Shown: positions 13,401 to 25,400 of the stretch, piece by piece
How the letters are laid out: the number at the start of each line of letters is the position of its first letter
How positions within the stretch are numbered: position 1 is the first letter of the stretch
The notes under the pieces: generated by a model
The model's input: the letters and a program-made list of their open reading frames with translations, nothing else
What the model was told of the DNA's origin: nothing
The model's database searches: none
Translations under genes and position numbers: made by a program
Assembly (NCBI RefSeq): GCF_024868665.1
Contig: NC_079898.1
Coordinates: 6,963,751 to 7,027,750 of the forward strand
Direction: 5' to 3'
DNA: 64,000 nt
Source of the DNA: Triplophysa rosa
Lineage: Eukaryota > Chordata > Actinopteri > Cypriniformes > Nemacheilidae

Positions 13401-16400
13401 TTAGCTTTAACTTTTTTGCATTTTTTAAATTGATTTATTATTTTTTGTGTCCATTTTTAAATTATTTTAAATTATTATTTTATTTTTAGATTATTTTATT
13501 TATCATTTCCTTTTATTTTTACATTTATTTATTTATACGTTTATTTATTTTTATATTTATTTATTATCGCATGTATTTATTTCCACTTGTATTTATTTAT
13601 TCTTACTTTTCTGTGTCTTGTATGATAATTAGATGGGTTGGTCTTGCGTACTATTGGTTCAGCGTAGATTGAAGCGTTTGATCGATTACTCTTGACTTGT
13701 TTTGGACTGGCGTCACGTCACTCACTGATCGTTTGCTTCGTGTATAACGTTAAGTAACTATGGCGGGCGCACAATTAGCTAGAGAGTTACGGCATTTTGC
13801 CAATGAAGTCGATAACCATGCATCAAATGACTGTGTGTCATTCAGATTAGATGCACTTATTGATGATTTATTACAGATTGACGGAGAGATAAATGACAAA
13901 GTTCTTCAAAATCTGTGCGAGTCAGAGGGTGCTAAGGTGGTGACCAAGTTCCGGTTACAGGTCCTCCGCCAAAGAGGTGCATGAACGACCTCAGCAGATT
14001 CGTCGATTCTGAAAGCACAAGACGACTTAATATTAAGATGTCTAATAAACACAGACTTTCTTGTTACATGATTTTGACATTCTTGTTAAGATTGCAAATT
14101 ATTGGTATGATCGCCCGTAACGGCTGAAGCGAGGTGAAAAAATAAAAAAGCGATTTGACACGGGATTCGTACCCATGCAATAAAGCGAGGCAGCGTGTCA
14201 CTACGGTAACAATCACACTAAGCTATTTCGCAAGGTTAGTTGCTGCGGATCTTTGCAATAATATCAAGATGTCACAAAACAATATGCAGCTGGATGAATC
14301 AAGGGAATATGCCCGTGTTAACTTGTGACCTCTGTGTTATTTATCTCTTATGAAATGTAGTAAAGTTTACGAGTACCGTTTAGTAACCACGTCTTTTTAG
14401 AAGGAATGGTTTCCATTTGATGGCCCCTGTAGTGAAAGAACGATGCTCATTACTACCGTGTTAACTTGTGACTTAAGTTCACTATGTCTCAATTCATTTA
14501 CATTATGTTACATCATGTTACATTAAATCTTTACGCTTTTTCTAACCGAAAGGCTGCTTATAACTATCACTTTGACAAAGCGTTAGCTTGCGACTTCGGT
14601 TTACAAGCTCATCTGTGTAGTTAAACCTTATTACATTTTGTGCTTTATGATTTTCACCAGTTGAACTGTAACGCCACCATAGCATCCTCTGACTCGCACA
14701 GACTTTGAATGTGCTGCAAAGAGGCTAACAACCGAGGGAGAACTTTGTCATTTATCTCGCCGTCAATCTGTAATAAATCATCAATAAGTGCACCTAATCT
14801 GAATGACACACAGTCATTTGATGCATGGTTATCGACTTCATTGGCTAAATGCTGTAACTCTCTAGCTAATTGTGCGCCCGCCATAGTTACTTAACGTTAT
14901 ACACGAAGCAAACGATCAGTGAGTGACGTGACGTTAGTCCAAAACAAGTCAAGAGTAATCGATCAAATGCTTCAATCTACGCTGAACCAATAGTAGGCAA
15001 GACCAACCCATCTAATTATCATACAAGACACAGAAAAGTAAGAATAAATACAAGAATAAATAAATAAAAGTGGAAATAAATACATGCGATAATAAATAAA
15101 TATAAAAATAAATAAACGTATAAATAAATAAATGTAAAAATAAAAGGAAATGATAAATAAAATAATCTAAAAATAAAAAATAATAATAATTAAAAATAAT
15201 TTAAAATGGACACAAAAAATAATAAATCAATTTAAAAAATGAAAAGAAAAGTTAAAGCTAAGATCAATAATAGCTAAAACGAATTATTTTGTTTTATCAA
15301 ACCATTCATTCCTTTATTTATTTTCATATTATTACATTTATTCGTTTATATATTTATTTATTTGTACATTTATTTATTTATAATTTTTGCAGGTTTAGTC
15401 CTCCATATGTGAGCTGCATTAAACAGTCTCTTAGATTTACATTTAAGAATTTGACATGAAAATGATGTTATGTTAGTCATAAAGTAATTAAAAGATTTAA
15501 AACGATTTATAACCGAGAGGTGCCCTATTTGCCCTGCACAACCTCAGTTAACTAGACTTTACAAAACTATGGACCAATCTCATTATTATGAAACTATTTA
15601 AGCCATAATAAGACGTTTCATCTCATTATATGAATACAATTTTAATGTGCATTTCAAACTCCTAGATCTGTCATATGCTTTACTGATGGAATTGCAATAG
15701 AATACTAATATATTTTTAACACTTTACACCGTTGCATTTGTTAAAATTAGTTAAGCATTAGATTACATGTCTGCATTTGTTCATCTTTATTTTCAGTATT
15801 TACTAATATTTTTTAAAACATTGAACATGCACCGAACTAACATGAACAATTGTATTTGGCATTAACTAACAATAAACAAGATTAATAAATGCTGACTGTA
15901 TTGTTCATTGTTGGTTTCATGTTAATGCAGGGGTTCACACATTTTAGATCCGAGACGTATAATCTCTCAAGATCCTCCAGAAATACAGGCAAAACACACA
16001 CATTTGTTCCTTTTTAGTAGTTTTCTTATTATGAATCAATAAATTTAATTTTAATATACATAATGGTAGGGCTGTATGATTATGTCAAAAACTGTAGTCT
16101 CCTTGATATTGTTATGTTGATTATTAATGTTGGATTTTACATTTAAGTATGTTTGAAACTTCCTACACGCTATAAATGCACCACTTGTGGCTCCCACTGT
16201 CAAAACAAGCATTGTAAACGTGTAAACCAATGAACAAGTGTCATTGTTGGTCATTGGAGAAAAAAACATTTACTAATGCTAACAAACATATGATTTTAAA
16301 TAGTACGGGGGCCCCGAAAACAACTCAAGCCCAGCGGCCCCCATCCTCCTAAGTCCGGCCCTGCCAATAGCGGTGACCAACATGTTGAGTTAGTTTGAAA

Positions 16401-19400
16401 TCCATGGCTGTTGGATACACCATCGAGTGCCAAATTGCCAAATGATGCGTTACTGGGACGTTGCATGTATCTTACAAAAATTCTAGTATGTCTCTGATGG
16501 AACGCTGCTTCATTTGTGTCATCTCTAAAATCGTTTGTTTCTTGTTTTGTTCCTTGACAGACAGCTGACGGTGTTGGTGGCCAGTGAAGACTCCAGTTAT
16601 ATGCCAGCTCGTATTGTCGTTCTGGGAGGAGATGATCCCACAAACATTAATACTGAACTCAACACAGTGAGTTAACTCTTCACTTTTATCTCAAAGAAGA
16701 AACCGAGATGATGTGAAAGTGATCAGTGTTTCCCACTGCATTCTGTGACACTATAGACAGTTTAAAGCAACAACAAACGTTACTGCGCATGCACGCTTTT
16801 GTGGTCCAAACTTCCGGTACATATCCACAAAAAATAGAGTCCCTACAGATTATTTCTGAAAACAAGCAAAAGAAATAACAAGTCAATTACATTAGTGAGC
16901 GAGTTAAAACAATGTCTTGCCAGTATTATTTTGGGTTACCAGTAGAAGAACCGTTGCTTGGCTAAACTGAAATGTGACAAAGTTATGCAACCCATTCAAC
17001 AAACTGTTTATTTGTCCCCCTGTGATCAATGATTTTATCCCTTAAACCACCAAAATTACATATTCAAACATTTTTCCTTTGAAAATAATTTTTCCTGCCT
17101 AAAAATAGCTTGAATGTAACTACGCCTCAGCTTCATTAAAGGGACAGTTCACCCAAAAAGTAAAAATTCTGTCATCATTTACTCACCCTCAGATCGTTCC
17201 AAACCTGTATAAATGTCTTTGTTCTGCTAAACACAAAGGAAGATATTTGGAAGAATGTCAGTGTTCTGTTAAACACAAAGGAAGATATTTAGAAGAATGT
17301 CAGTAACCAAACAGATCTCATCCCCCATTGACTGCTATAGTATTTATTTTCCCTACTATGGCAGTTAATCAGTTTGGTTACTGACATTTTTCCAAATATC
17401 TTTATCTATTTTCATCAGAACAAAGACATGAATGAAGATTTGGAACAACTCGAGGGCGAGTAAATGATGACCGAATTGAGATACATGAGGATGCAGATTA
17501 GCCCCGCCTCCACTCAATCGCACTCGCAAAATTCAACAACAAATGTTTATGTAATACATTTATTATACAATTAAATATTAATAAATGAATATTCGTATAC
17601 ATAAATAAAATATAATATAATACAGATTAACAAACACATTAAGTTAATTTAGGGCCAGGCGTGTGCATCCCATGAAACCATCTATAGGGAGGTTGGGGTG
17701 CTATGCCCTAAATACCTCTTAATGATGTCAGTGCTACTGTTGGCACTTCACATCCTGCATTTTAATACAATCAAATAGCCAATTAAGTCGTTCTCATTTA
17801 CATATTTTCTGATTTTTTGCTTGTTACCCAGATGAAGGCTAAATCTAGTGACTATGTTGCTAATTTGGCTGGTTTAGGAAACACTTTTTTTTTGAACAGG
17901 TGAATGTGCCACCTTCTGCCAGCCATGTGGTTCTGCTGGAGAACATGACCCGCTTCTGGCCCATCATTCAGATCCGCATCAAAAGATGTCAACAGGTCAG
18001 ACGTCTTCAATGAGAAGATCAGTCTGTGTTAATCTTTTCCAATCATTCTTTGTTTACTTCACTCTCTGTTTGCGCAGTCTACTTTAGATTCAACCGTAAT
18101 GACTTCCCTGTCTATTTCTAATGTTTTACACCAAACACGTCTTATTTCTCCCCGTGAACAGGGTGGCATTGATACGCGAGTGCACGGTTTTGAGGTTCTG
18201 GGGCCAAAGCCCACGTTCTGGCCTGTGTTTAAGGAGCAGCTGTGTTGTCGCACGTATCTCTTCTATACTACAAAAGCTCACACCTGGTGTCAGGAGATCC
18301 TGGAGGACAAGAACCAGCTGCTGCAGCTTTTCAACAAGTGAGACCTTCTACTTGACATCCTTTATAGATTGGATGTAGATAGCGAGAGGTGTTCTTGTTG
18401 TATATTTGCCAGCACTATTCAACGATGGTCATGTTTTAGCCCCTCCTGATAAATAAGTACTAAGTAACATGCCACTGGGCAGATGGTGAGGGTTTGTTTC
18501 TTTTATAGAAACAGTATTTTCTCTGGGATTTAGGTTAAACAGTGCACTGAGACACGAGCAGATGTTTGCTGACCTCTTCTTGCCTGATGCTGAGGCGGCA
18601 GAGGCATTAGGTCGGACCTGTTGGGAAGCCCTCATCACACCAATAGTACAGAGCATCACTATCTCAGGTAACAGCCAATCAGATTACAGCTTTTCAGGTC
18701 ATGGAAGTTCTGAGAATGTTTTGTTGGTAGTTTCATTCTGAAGTTTGCTTGGGATTTATTTCATGTTCTGGTTAACAGAGACATCCACTCTGAGCCCTCT
18801 GTCCTGGCTACTCGATGAGTATTTAGAGAACACTAAATCGTCAAAGCGAAGCAAGATCACAGCCTCCGTCTTTAACTCTCGCGTGCGGCGTCTCACTCAT
18901 CTGCTCGTCCATGTGGACACCAGTACGGTTGATACAGAGGAGCTTAAACCTCCCATCAAATCCAGTGAGTGAACTACAACACAAATACCCATGTCACATA
19001 CTGCTGCAGCGGCTGCTGTGGGTAACATGAAAATATATATGTTTGTCTTTTTACTGTTGTCCGAAACCTGATATTTAAAAAATGGTTAATATGTTATATC
19101 AAGATTCCTTAATTCAAGGTATTTTTCTTGTTTTCAGAAGGTATCAACAGAAGCAGAGATATAAAGAGTAAGTAATAGTGTAGATGTTAATGTATTTTGA
19201 CATGATTTGATGTATTTTGCAGCACCCCATTCATCCGCTATGCTCAACTCCAAACTAACCATAACAAAATGCTGTTTCCCAAATTGCTTTATTTATTCAT
19301 TTAGTTTTGCTGGTAGGGCTGCACAATTTGCATAAAAAATGTAGATATATTTTGCAATTATTGTGACCAAAATCACGGTTTCATCTATTATATGATAAAA

Positions 19401-22400
19401 GTGAACATTGTTTACATTGCACCTACATGTGAATGTTGTGAAGTTGTGACTGCGTCTTAGTACACACTTCACTTTTACAGTTACAGTTTTTTTTCTATTT
19501 AACATAATATACAGCCGTGGAAATAATTAAGAGACCATTTTGAAATTATTTTCCGTTTTTCTAAATCTCCTATTTATAGGTAAAATGATCATTTTTGTTT
19601 CATTCTGTGAACTACTAACAATGTATTTTTTTTACAAATTTCAAATTAAAATCTTGTTCTATTTGCATTTATTTGCCGAAAATGAAAACTATAGAAACAG
19701 GTGAAAAGGACAGAAAAGATGCTCTGTTTTTTTCAGACCTCAAATACTGCAAAGAAAACAAGTTCATATTCACTTTTAAGCAAGACAACAGTAATATTTC
19801 TACATGTATTTAGGAAAAAATCTTTTTTTCATGTGAGAACCTATGTGTCTTGTCATGCTGTCAGTCTTTCACATTGCTGTTGGATGACTTTGTCACTCCT
19901 GAGGTTTGATTTTGTTGAAATTCAACACACTCGACTGGAATGGCCACAATACATCAAGAAATGCGGATTACATGAAAATTAGGAATGGTCTCTGTTTTTT
20001 TCCTTGGCTATAAATGATTCTTTTTCATGATAGGCGAAATGGGTTTTTAGGATTTAACCTGGATTTGAATGAGATTAATTGTGCAGTCCTAGTTTTGCAA
20101 GACCCTTGCCCGAGTCATTTTATATATGTGCTTATGTTGTTTTACAGATAGCAAAGATGGGAAGAATAAGGAAACGAGTTCAGTAATCTCATCTTCATCC
20201 TCCTCTAAACCCAAAGTGAAGAACAGCAGCAGTATCGCAGGCATCGCTCTGTGCTGGCAAGGTGTCGTTCAGCGACAGGTAAACCAGTTTAAACCCACAT
20301 ATCCGCACACACGCTGAAGTCTGTTGTATGTAAAGCAGCATTTTAAATCCAAGTATTGGGTGGTTTCCAGGTAAAGAGTTTATTGGATTCGACAAGCAGC
20401 CGCCTTGACTTTGTGGAGTGCTACAGGAACATGTTTTTACGGCTCAAGAATGCCATGGAGGAGCTGTTTGGTCAGCACACCGCTTTTGTGCTCGCGCTCC
20501 GACAGGGATTTTCTGCAGCCCTGCTCCAGCTCTCCATCCTCACCGCCATGCATGTACGGCAGCATCCAGACAATCCGAATAGAAAAAAGCATTTCGAAAT
20601 TCAAATTCCATAACTAAAATTGAGCCATGATTTCTTTTCTTTAAGGTGAGCGAACGGTTCGCGCAGTACATAGATAAGATGATTCAGGAGAGCGGAGTGG
20701 ACTCTAATGTGGACACCCTGAGTCAGCTGCAGCAGTTTCTGGAGCCCATGCTCTTCCTGTCGGGTCTGGAGCTCGCCAACACCTTCGAGCACTTTTACAG
20801 GTATCTATAACCTGCATGTATTTTTGATTGTACCATTGGAAATTCGTTGCCAGTTTCTCATGTTGTCCATCTTACCATCTTCAGGTATTATCTGGGTGAT
20901 CGTCTGTTGGGTCAAGGGAGGGTGTGGCTGGAGAACGCTGTGGTGGATCAGATCGGGACCTGCTTTCCAAACCGCTTTCCCCAGCAGATGCTCACTAGCC
21001 TGAGCGAATCGGAAGATCTTCAGCAGGAGTTTCATCTGTACCGTCTACAGCAGCTGGACAAAAATCTGGACAACTTTGAGGAGGTGAGAGTGACACAAAT
21101 CCAATGTAAGAGTAGCTCAGGAGAGCGTCCGCTCCCATTGTAACCATAGAGTGATGTGAAGCAGCACCAAACGCATTCTTCTGACGGGTTTTGTTTGCGT
21201 GTCGTTGTCAGATAATGGATGAAGATGTGTCTGAGCCCGATGAAGACAGCGATGTGAAAGTGTTGGTCTTATCTCCACGTTGCTGGGTTGTGTCAGGTCC
21301 ATGCTATCTTGAGGATCCCAGCAAACACTTCCCCTCTCAACTCTGCAGTTATCTGGCTGAGTTTACGGAGTTCTACAGCAACAGTTAGTTCAAACTCACA
21401 CTGCATCGACAGTGAATGTCATGTGATGTCTAACTTGATTTAGCTGCGAGTCATGAGCGTGTTCCCCGATCCTCATCCTTTGTTGAGCCTCAGAAAGCAT
21501 TCCTGATCTAACAGTCACTGCTCAAAACCTTAAAGGGCTAGTTCACTCAAAAATGAAAATTCTGTCATCATTTGCTTACCCTCGGGTTGTTTCAAACCTG
21601 TGGACGTTTCTTTGTTCTGTTAAACACAAAGACAGATATTTGTAAGAATGTTAGCCATTTTCAGTTCTGTGACATCATCCACTACCATAGTAGGGAAAAA
21701 TATTGTATCACTAAGCGAGATATTTTGAAGAATTTAGGAACACAAACAGTTCTGGGACACCTTTGACTGCCATAGTAGTAAAAATGAATGTCACAGAACT
21801 GAAAATTGCTAACAATCTTCCAAATATATTTCTCTGTGTTCATCAAAACAAAGTCATTCATACAGGTATGAAATGACATTAGTAAATGATGACAGAATTT
21901 TCATTTTGGGGTGAACTATCCCTTTAACTCTTAAAAGAATAGTTGCCGAGAAATGAAAATGTGCTGTTGATTTAGTCACTCTCAGGCCGCCAAAAGTGTA
22001 CGTGGGTGATTCTCAGGAAACCTTGGCTTCCAGGATGTCAAACATGATTTTTTAAATCATTTTTTCAAGAGACTTGCATCAACAAATCACATTTTAGGCA
22101 TTAAAACAAGGTTTGTCATGTTTAAACACATGAATTCCAAAACTTTAAAACATTAAAAAACTTTTTTTTTAAATAGTTTTTTTTTTTAAACTCATTACCG
22201 CAACAAACTACAAATGTGCATTTCATTGCATGTTTTGCTAGGAAAAAGAGAAGCCACCATGTCTAAGCAACTAATTATAGAAAATCAGACATTAATGATG
22301 TTTATTTTTGTAGATAAGTATTCGTTTACATTTTTAAATGTGGAAAACTATGCATTACGGTAATGATACCAATATTGTTGTGTAAACAGTTCGACAGTCG

Positions 22401-25400
22401 AGATTGAGGTTTAGCAGAAAATGCAATAAAATACTAAAATAAATCCTTCCTATATTAAAATGATTCTTTGTGCAAGGCAAAAATCATTCCTGTCATGATA
22501 TTTCGATAGTTTCTTGTGAATCGCCCATGTGCCGTTGTTCTTTATCAGTGGGAAAGTAAAGAAGAGTTTTAGGTGAAACCGTTTTTTTTTGCGATTCATA
22601 AAATGCATTTGAAAGTAGTTGTGATGTTCATTTAGGAACTGAATTTCTCATCTCACTATTAACAAGTTTTTGATACATTTGTCAGGTATCTGCATTACTA
22701 CATCTGTTTGTTTGTTTTTGTCGTATAGGTCAGTGCATGTATAGCCTGACCCACAGTAAACCCCGGCGGCTGCAGTGGACGTGGCTCGGTCATGCAGAAC
22801 TTCAGTACGGCTCCCGCACCCTTTACGTCTCCACGCTTGAGATGTACATCCTGCTACAGTTCAACCAACAGGAGGTACTTTCTTAAAAACACACCACAGC
22901 AGATCCTCAAGAATCCTCACTGACAACCTCAGGCTAATAAGAAGCAGGTTTGTGTATGCTAGCTTCAGAAGTACCTTTTCTGTTCTGTAGGATGTGAGCG
23001 TGGAGGCTCTGCAGCAGGTCACCGGTCTCTCTCCATCCATGCTGACTCACGCTCTTAAACCTCTCACTGCAGAGAAGAGTGTTCTGACTCACAGCGGCTG
23101 CAGTCAGGACCCCGGGAAGGGTGAGCACACCTCTCTAACCCATACTTAACACTGAGTTTTGGGTTGGGCAGTAATGAAAAAATGTTTAGTTCAAAAAAGT
23201 GGTTCAGGTTCATTCTAATTACTTTCGTCCTTCTGATTACTTTGATTCACATGGTGTAAGTAGGAAAATGCATGATCAAATGCATAAACTGCAAACCCAC
23301 AGGGATCTGTATGACATTCACTTTGCAGGCATCCTGAGACTGAACAAGAGGTTCCTGACGCAGAGCTCGGACAGACATCTTTTGCTGCTTCCTAAGCAGA
23401 CGTACCTAAATGTGGACGAAGATGCTGCTCTCACACTGGAGAGGAAGAGGAACTACATCTACTGTCTCATTGTGCAGATCATGAAGAATGAGAAGGAGAT
23501 GCATATTGACAATCTGGTTTTTAAGGTAACGTCTGGATCAATGACGGAAGTAGGATGCTGACTGTCCCATCTCTGGTGACTGTCCTTGTATTTCTCACAG
23601 TAGTTGATAAAGCTGTATTTGGGTGAATTTGATGAAACCTGGCCAGCAAAAAATAAATACAGTTTTCTTTAAAAAAATATTCTGTTTTTAAGACGGAACA
23701 TTTCATTTCATTGCAGCATTTTTTAAGACAATTAGACACATTTCTTGTAACCATAATGCAGAAATAGTCAATTGATTTTGCTGTATTGTGAAAGAAATTC
23801 TATATCTAAAATATATTTATTGAAATATTGATAGTGATGTGTGTATGTCATGGTAGCGCTAGTTAAATGGTGGTATGATTTAAAAATGATTCTATTACAG
23901 TGTTATAGCAATACAGTAATGAGTCTATGGCTTACAATTGACAATTATATAGTACAAAAGCATGAAATGTCTGAATGCATTACATCAGGGTTTTTCTAAC
24001 TGTGGCTCACGCAAAGCTACTTGGCACTTGGCGAATGACACAAAATACAGATTGGTCCAATTAACAACAAGCAATGACAATGGTTTTGATATCTTAATAT
24101 TAGGTACTTGGTATTACACTTGAAATTATATTTCATCCCTACAATGGCAAGAAAAATAAGGAAAGCTCTTCTCTTCCAAATTATAAACTAATGAAAAATA
24201 TTTTGGTGGTCTTGGTGGGTCCGGTAACCACTCCACAACATTAATGGCTATTTTTTGGAAATATTGAAATATATTTGAATCTGTACATAATGCTAAAACG
24301 TGTGTTTATGCTTGTTGCAGGTGTTGGACAGATGTCAGAAACAGGAGGCGACTCGAGCTCCCGCTTCAGTCCGCTTCGGCTGCAGCACCACTGACGTGCT
24401 CTCCTGCATCATGCACGTCATCAACAAAGGCTACCTCCGGCGAAACGAAGAGAGTCCACACTTCGTAGAGTTCTTGATGGAGGACCCCACCACACCCCGC
24501 AAGGGCCAGGCGCAGTTCTCCTTTAAGATAGACACGAAGAAGAACTCCTCGGGCGGCAGCGACAAGACTGACACCAGGTGTGCTGCTGCTGATGACCCTT
24601 AAAGCTGCAATCCCTTACTTTAATAACCAGGAAATATGATTCATATTTAATAATCAGGTATTGAGCACGTCTGTAAAAAAGCAGTGTTGGAACCTTCCTT
24701 ACCTTACCACAGTGGTAAGCTTGTAAACTGTAAGTTATGATTTATAATTTGAGCGTCAGTTTTACTGGAAATGTTATTTTACATGAAAATAACTACGTAA
24801 AATAACCAGCAATTTAGAGATGGTGATACGAAGGCATAAGTTACGGGTTGCAGCTTTAAACTTTGATCTTTGACCCCCGTGTGAGACAGGAAGCAGAGAG
24901 CAGGATGTGTGTGTGAGGCAGGAGCTTCACATCTGTTTGTTTGTATATCATTTGTTCAGGTCTCAGAGCTGTGATAGGTCGGCCCTTTACACGTAAATGA
25001 ACGTACACAAGGACGGAGCGTTTGCATTCCTCGTGGGTCAGTGTGAATATTGGCATCAGCCAAAGAAGAAAAGAATTTGATCATGAGCGGAATGAAAGGG
25101 GTCTTTTACACCTGGCCTTGTCTTCCATTGTTTGGACAAACACGCAACCCTGCCTTAAACTCGCACCATTGCTCACACAGACACAGATGACAGTTCTGCT
25201 AGTAGAAACATTTGAAGTCAAGCCTAATGGGAATTACATTTTTGTTCATTTTTCTTTTAAAATAATTATGCACGATTGTTTTATACAGAGCACAATTATT
25301 TGGGCTTATATAATAATTATTGCAAAAAGCAACTCCAACCAGTTGTGTTTAATATTTAAAAAATAAAGAATATTTAATATTCGAAAATCATGTTTGTTGT

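Larger units (their letters stand above)
13260..15407. mobile_element. 2.15 kb palindromic DNA transposon with head-to-head copies of a coding start
   Basis: The ends read TATGGAGGACTAAACT and GGTTTAGTCCTCCATA and are bordered by TGTGAG on both sides (13254-13259, 15408-15413), a 6-bp duplication. The two arms, about 13260-13980 and 14640-15407, are inverted copies of each other. Each arm contains AT-rich AAATAAATAAA-type sequence and the start of an open frame. Arms differ by point changes and by a deletion of about 36 bp in the left one. The central 650 bp is unique. A 6-bp duplication and TAT...ATA ends would fit the IS3EU group, but that assignment is from memory and unsure. Confidence 0.85.
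12730..18337 (+). other. cul9: cul9 exons: DOC/APC10 domain
   Basis: Exons are 12730-12820, 12911-13082, 16561-16666, 17900-17995 and 18162-18337. They encode the DOC (APC10-like) beta-sandwich: [40 protein letters not shown], then the IVVLGGDD and [20 protein letters not shown] segments. The domain is shared with CUL7, APC10 and HERC2. The intron after 13082 is 3.5 kb and holds the palindromic transposon. Confidence 0.93.
18534..24577 (+). other. cul9: cul9 exons: cullin homology region
   Basis: Exons are 18534-18667, 18779-18964, 19138-19167, 20148-20278, 20371-20553, 20646-20800, 20885-21083, 21212-21383, 22729-22874, 22991-23120, 23329-23525 and 24321-24577. Diagnostic pieces include [27 protein letters not shown] and [14 protein letters not shown]. 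The segment [19 protein letters not shown] matches the cullin neddylation motif, with the lysine of IMK as the likely NEDD8 site. The following exon encodes the winged-helix-like C-terminal part. The 30-nt exon 19138-19167 keeps the frame (one leftover base on each side). Confidence 0.92.

Noticed and set aside
16051..16370. Possible hAT ends (TAGGGCTGTATGATT and GGGGGCCCCGAAAAC) upstream of a DOC exon
   Set aside because: Single ends without a matching partner or duplication; too degraded to delimit.
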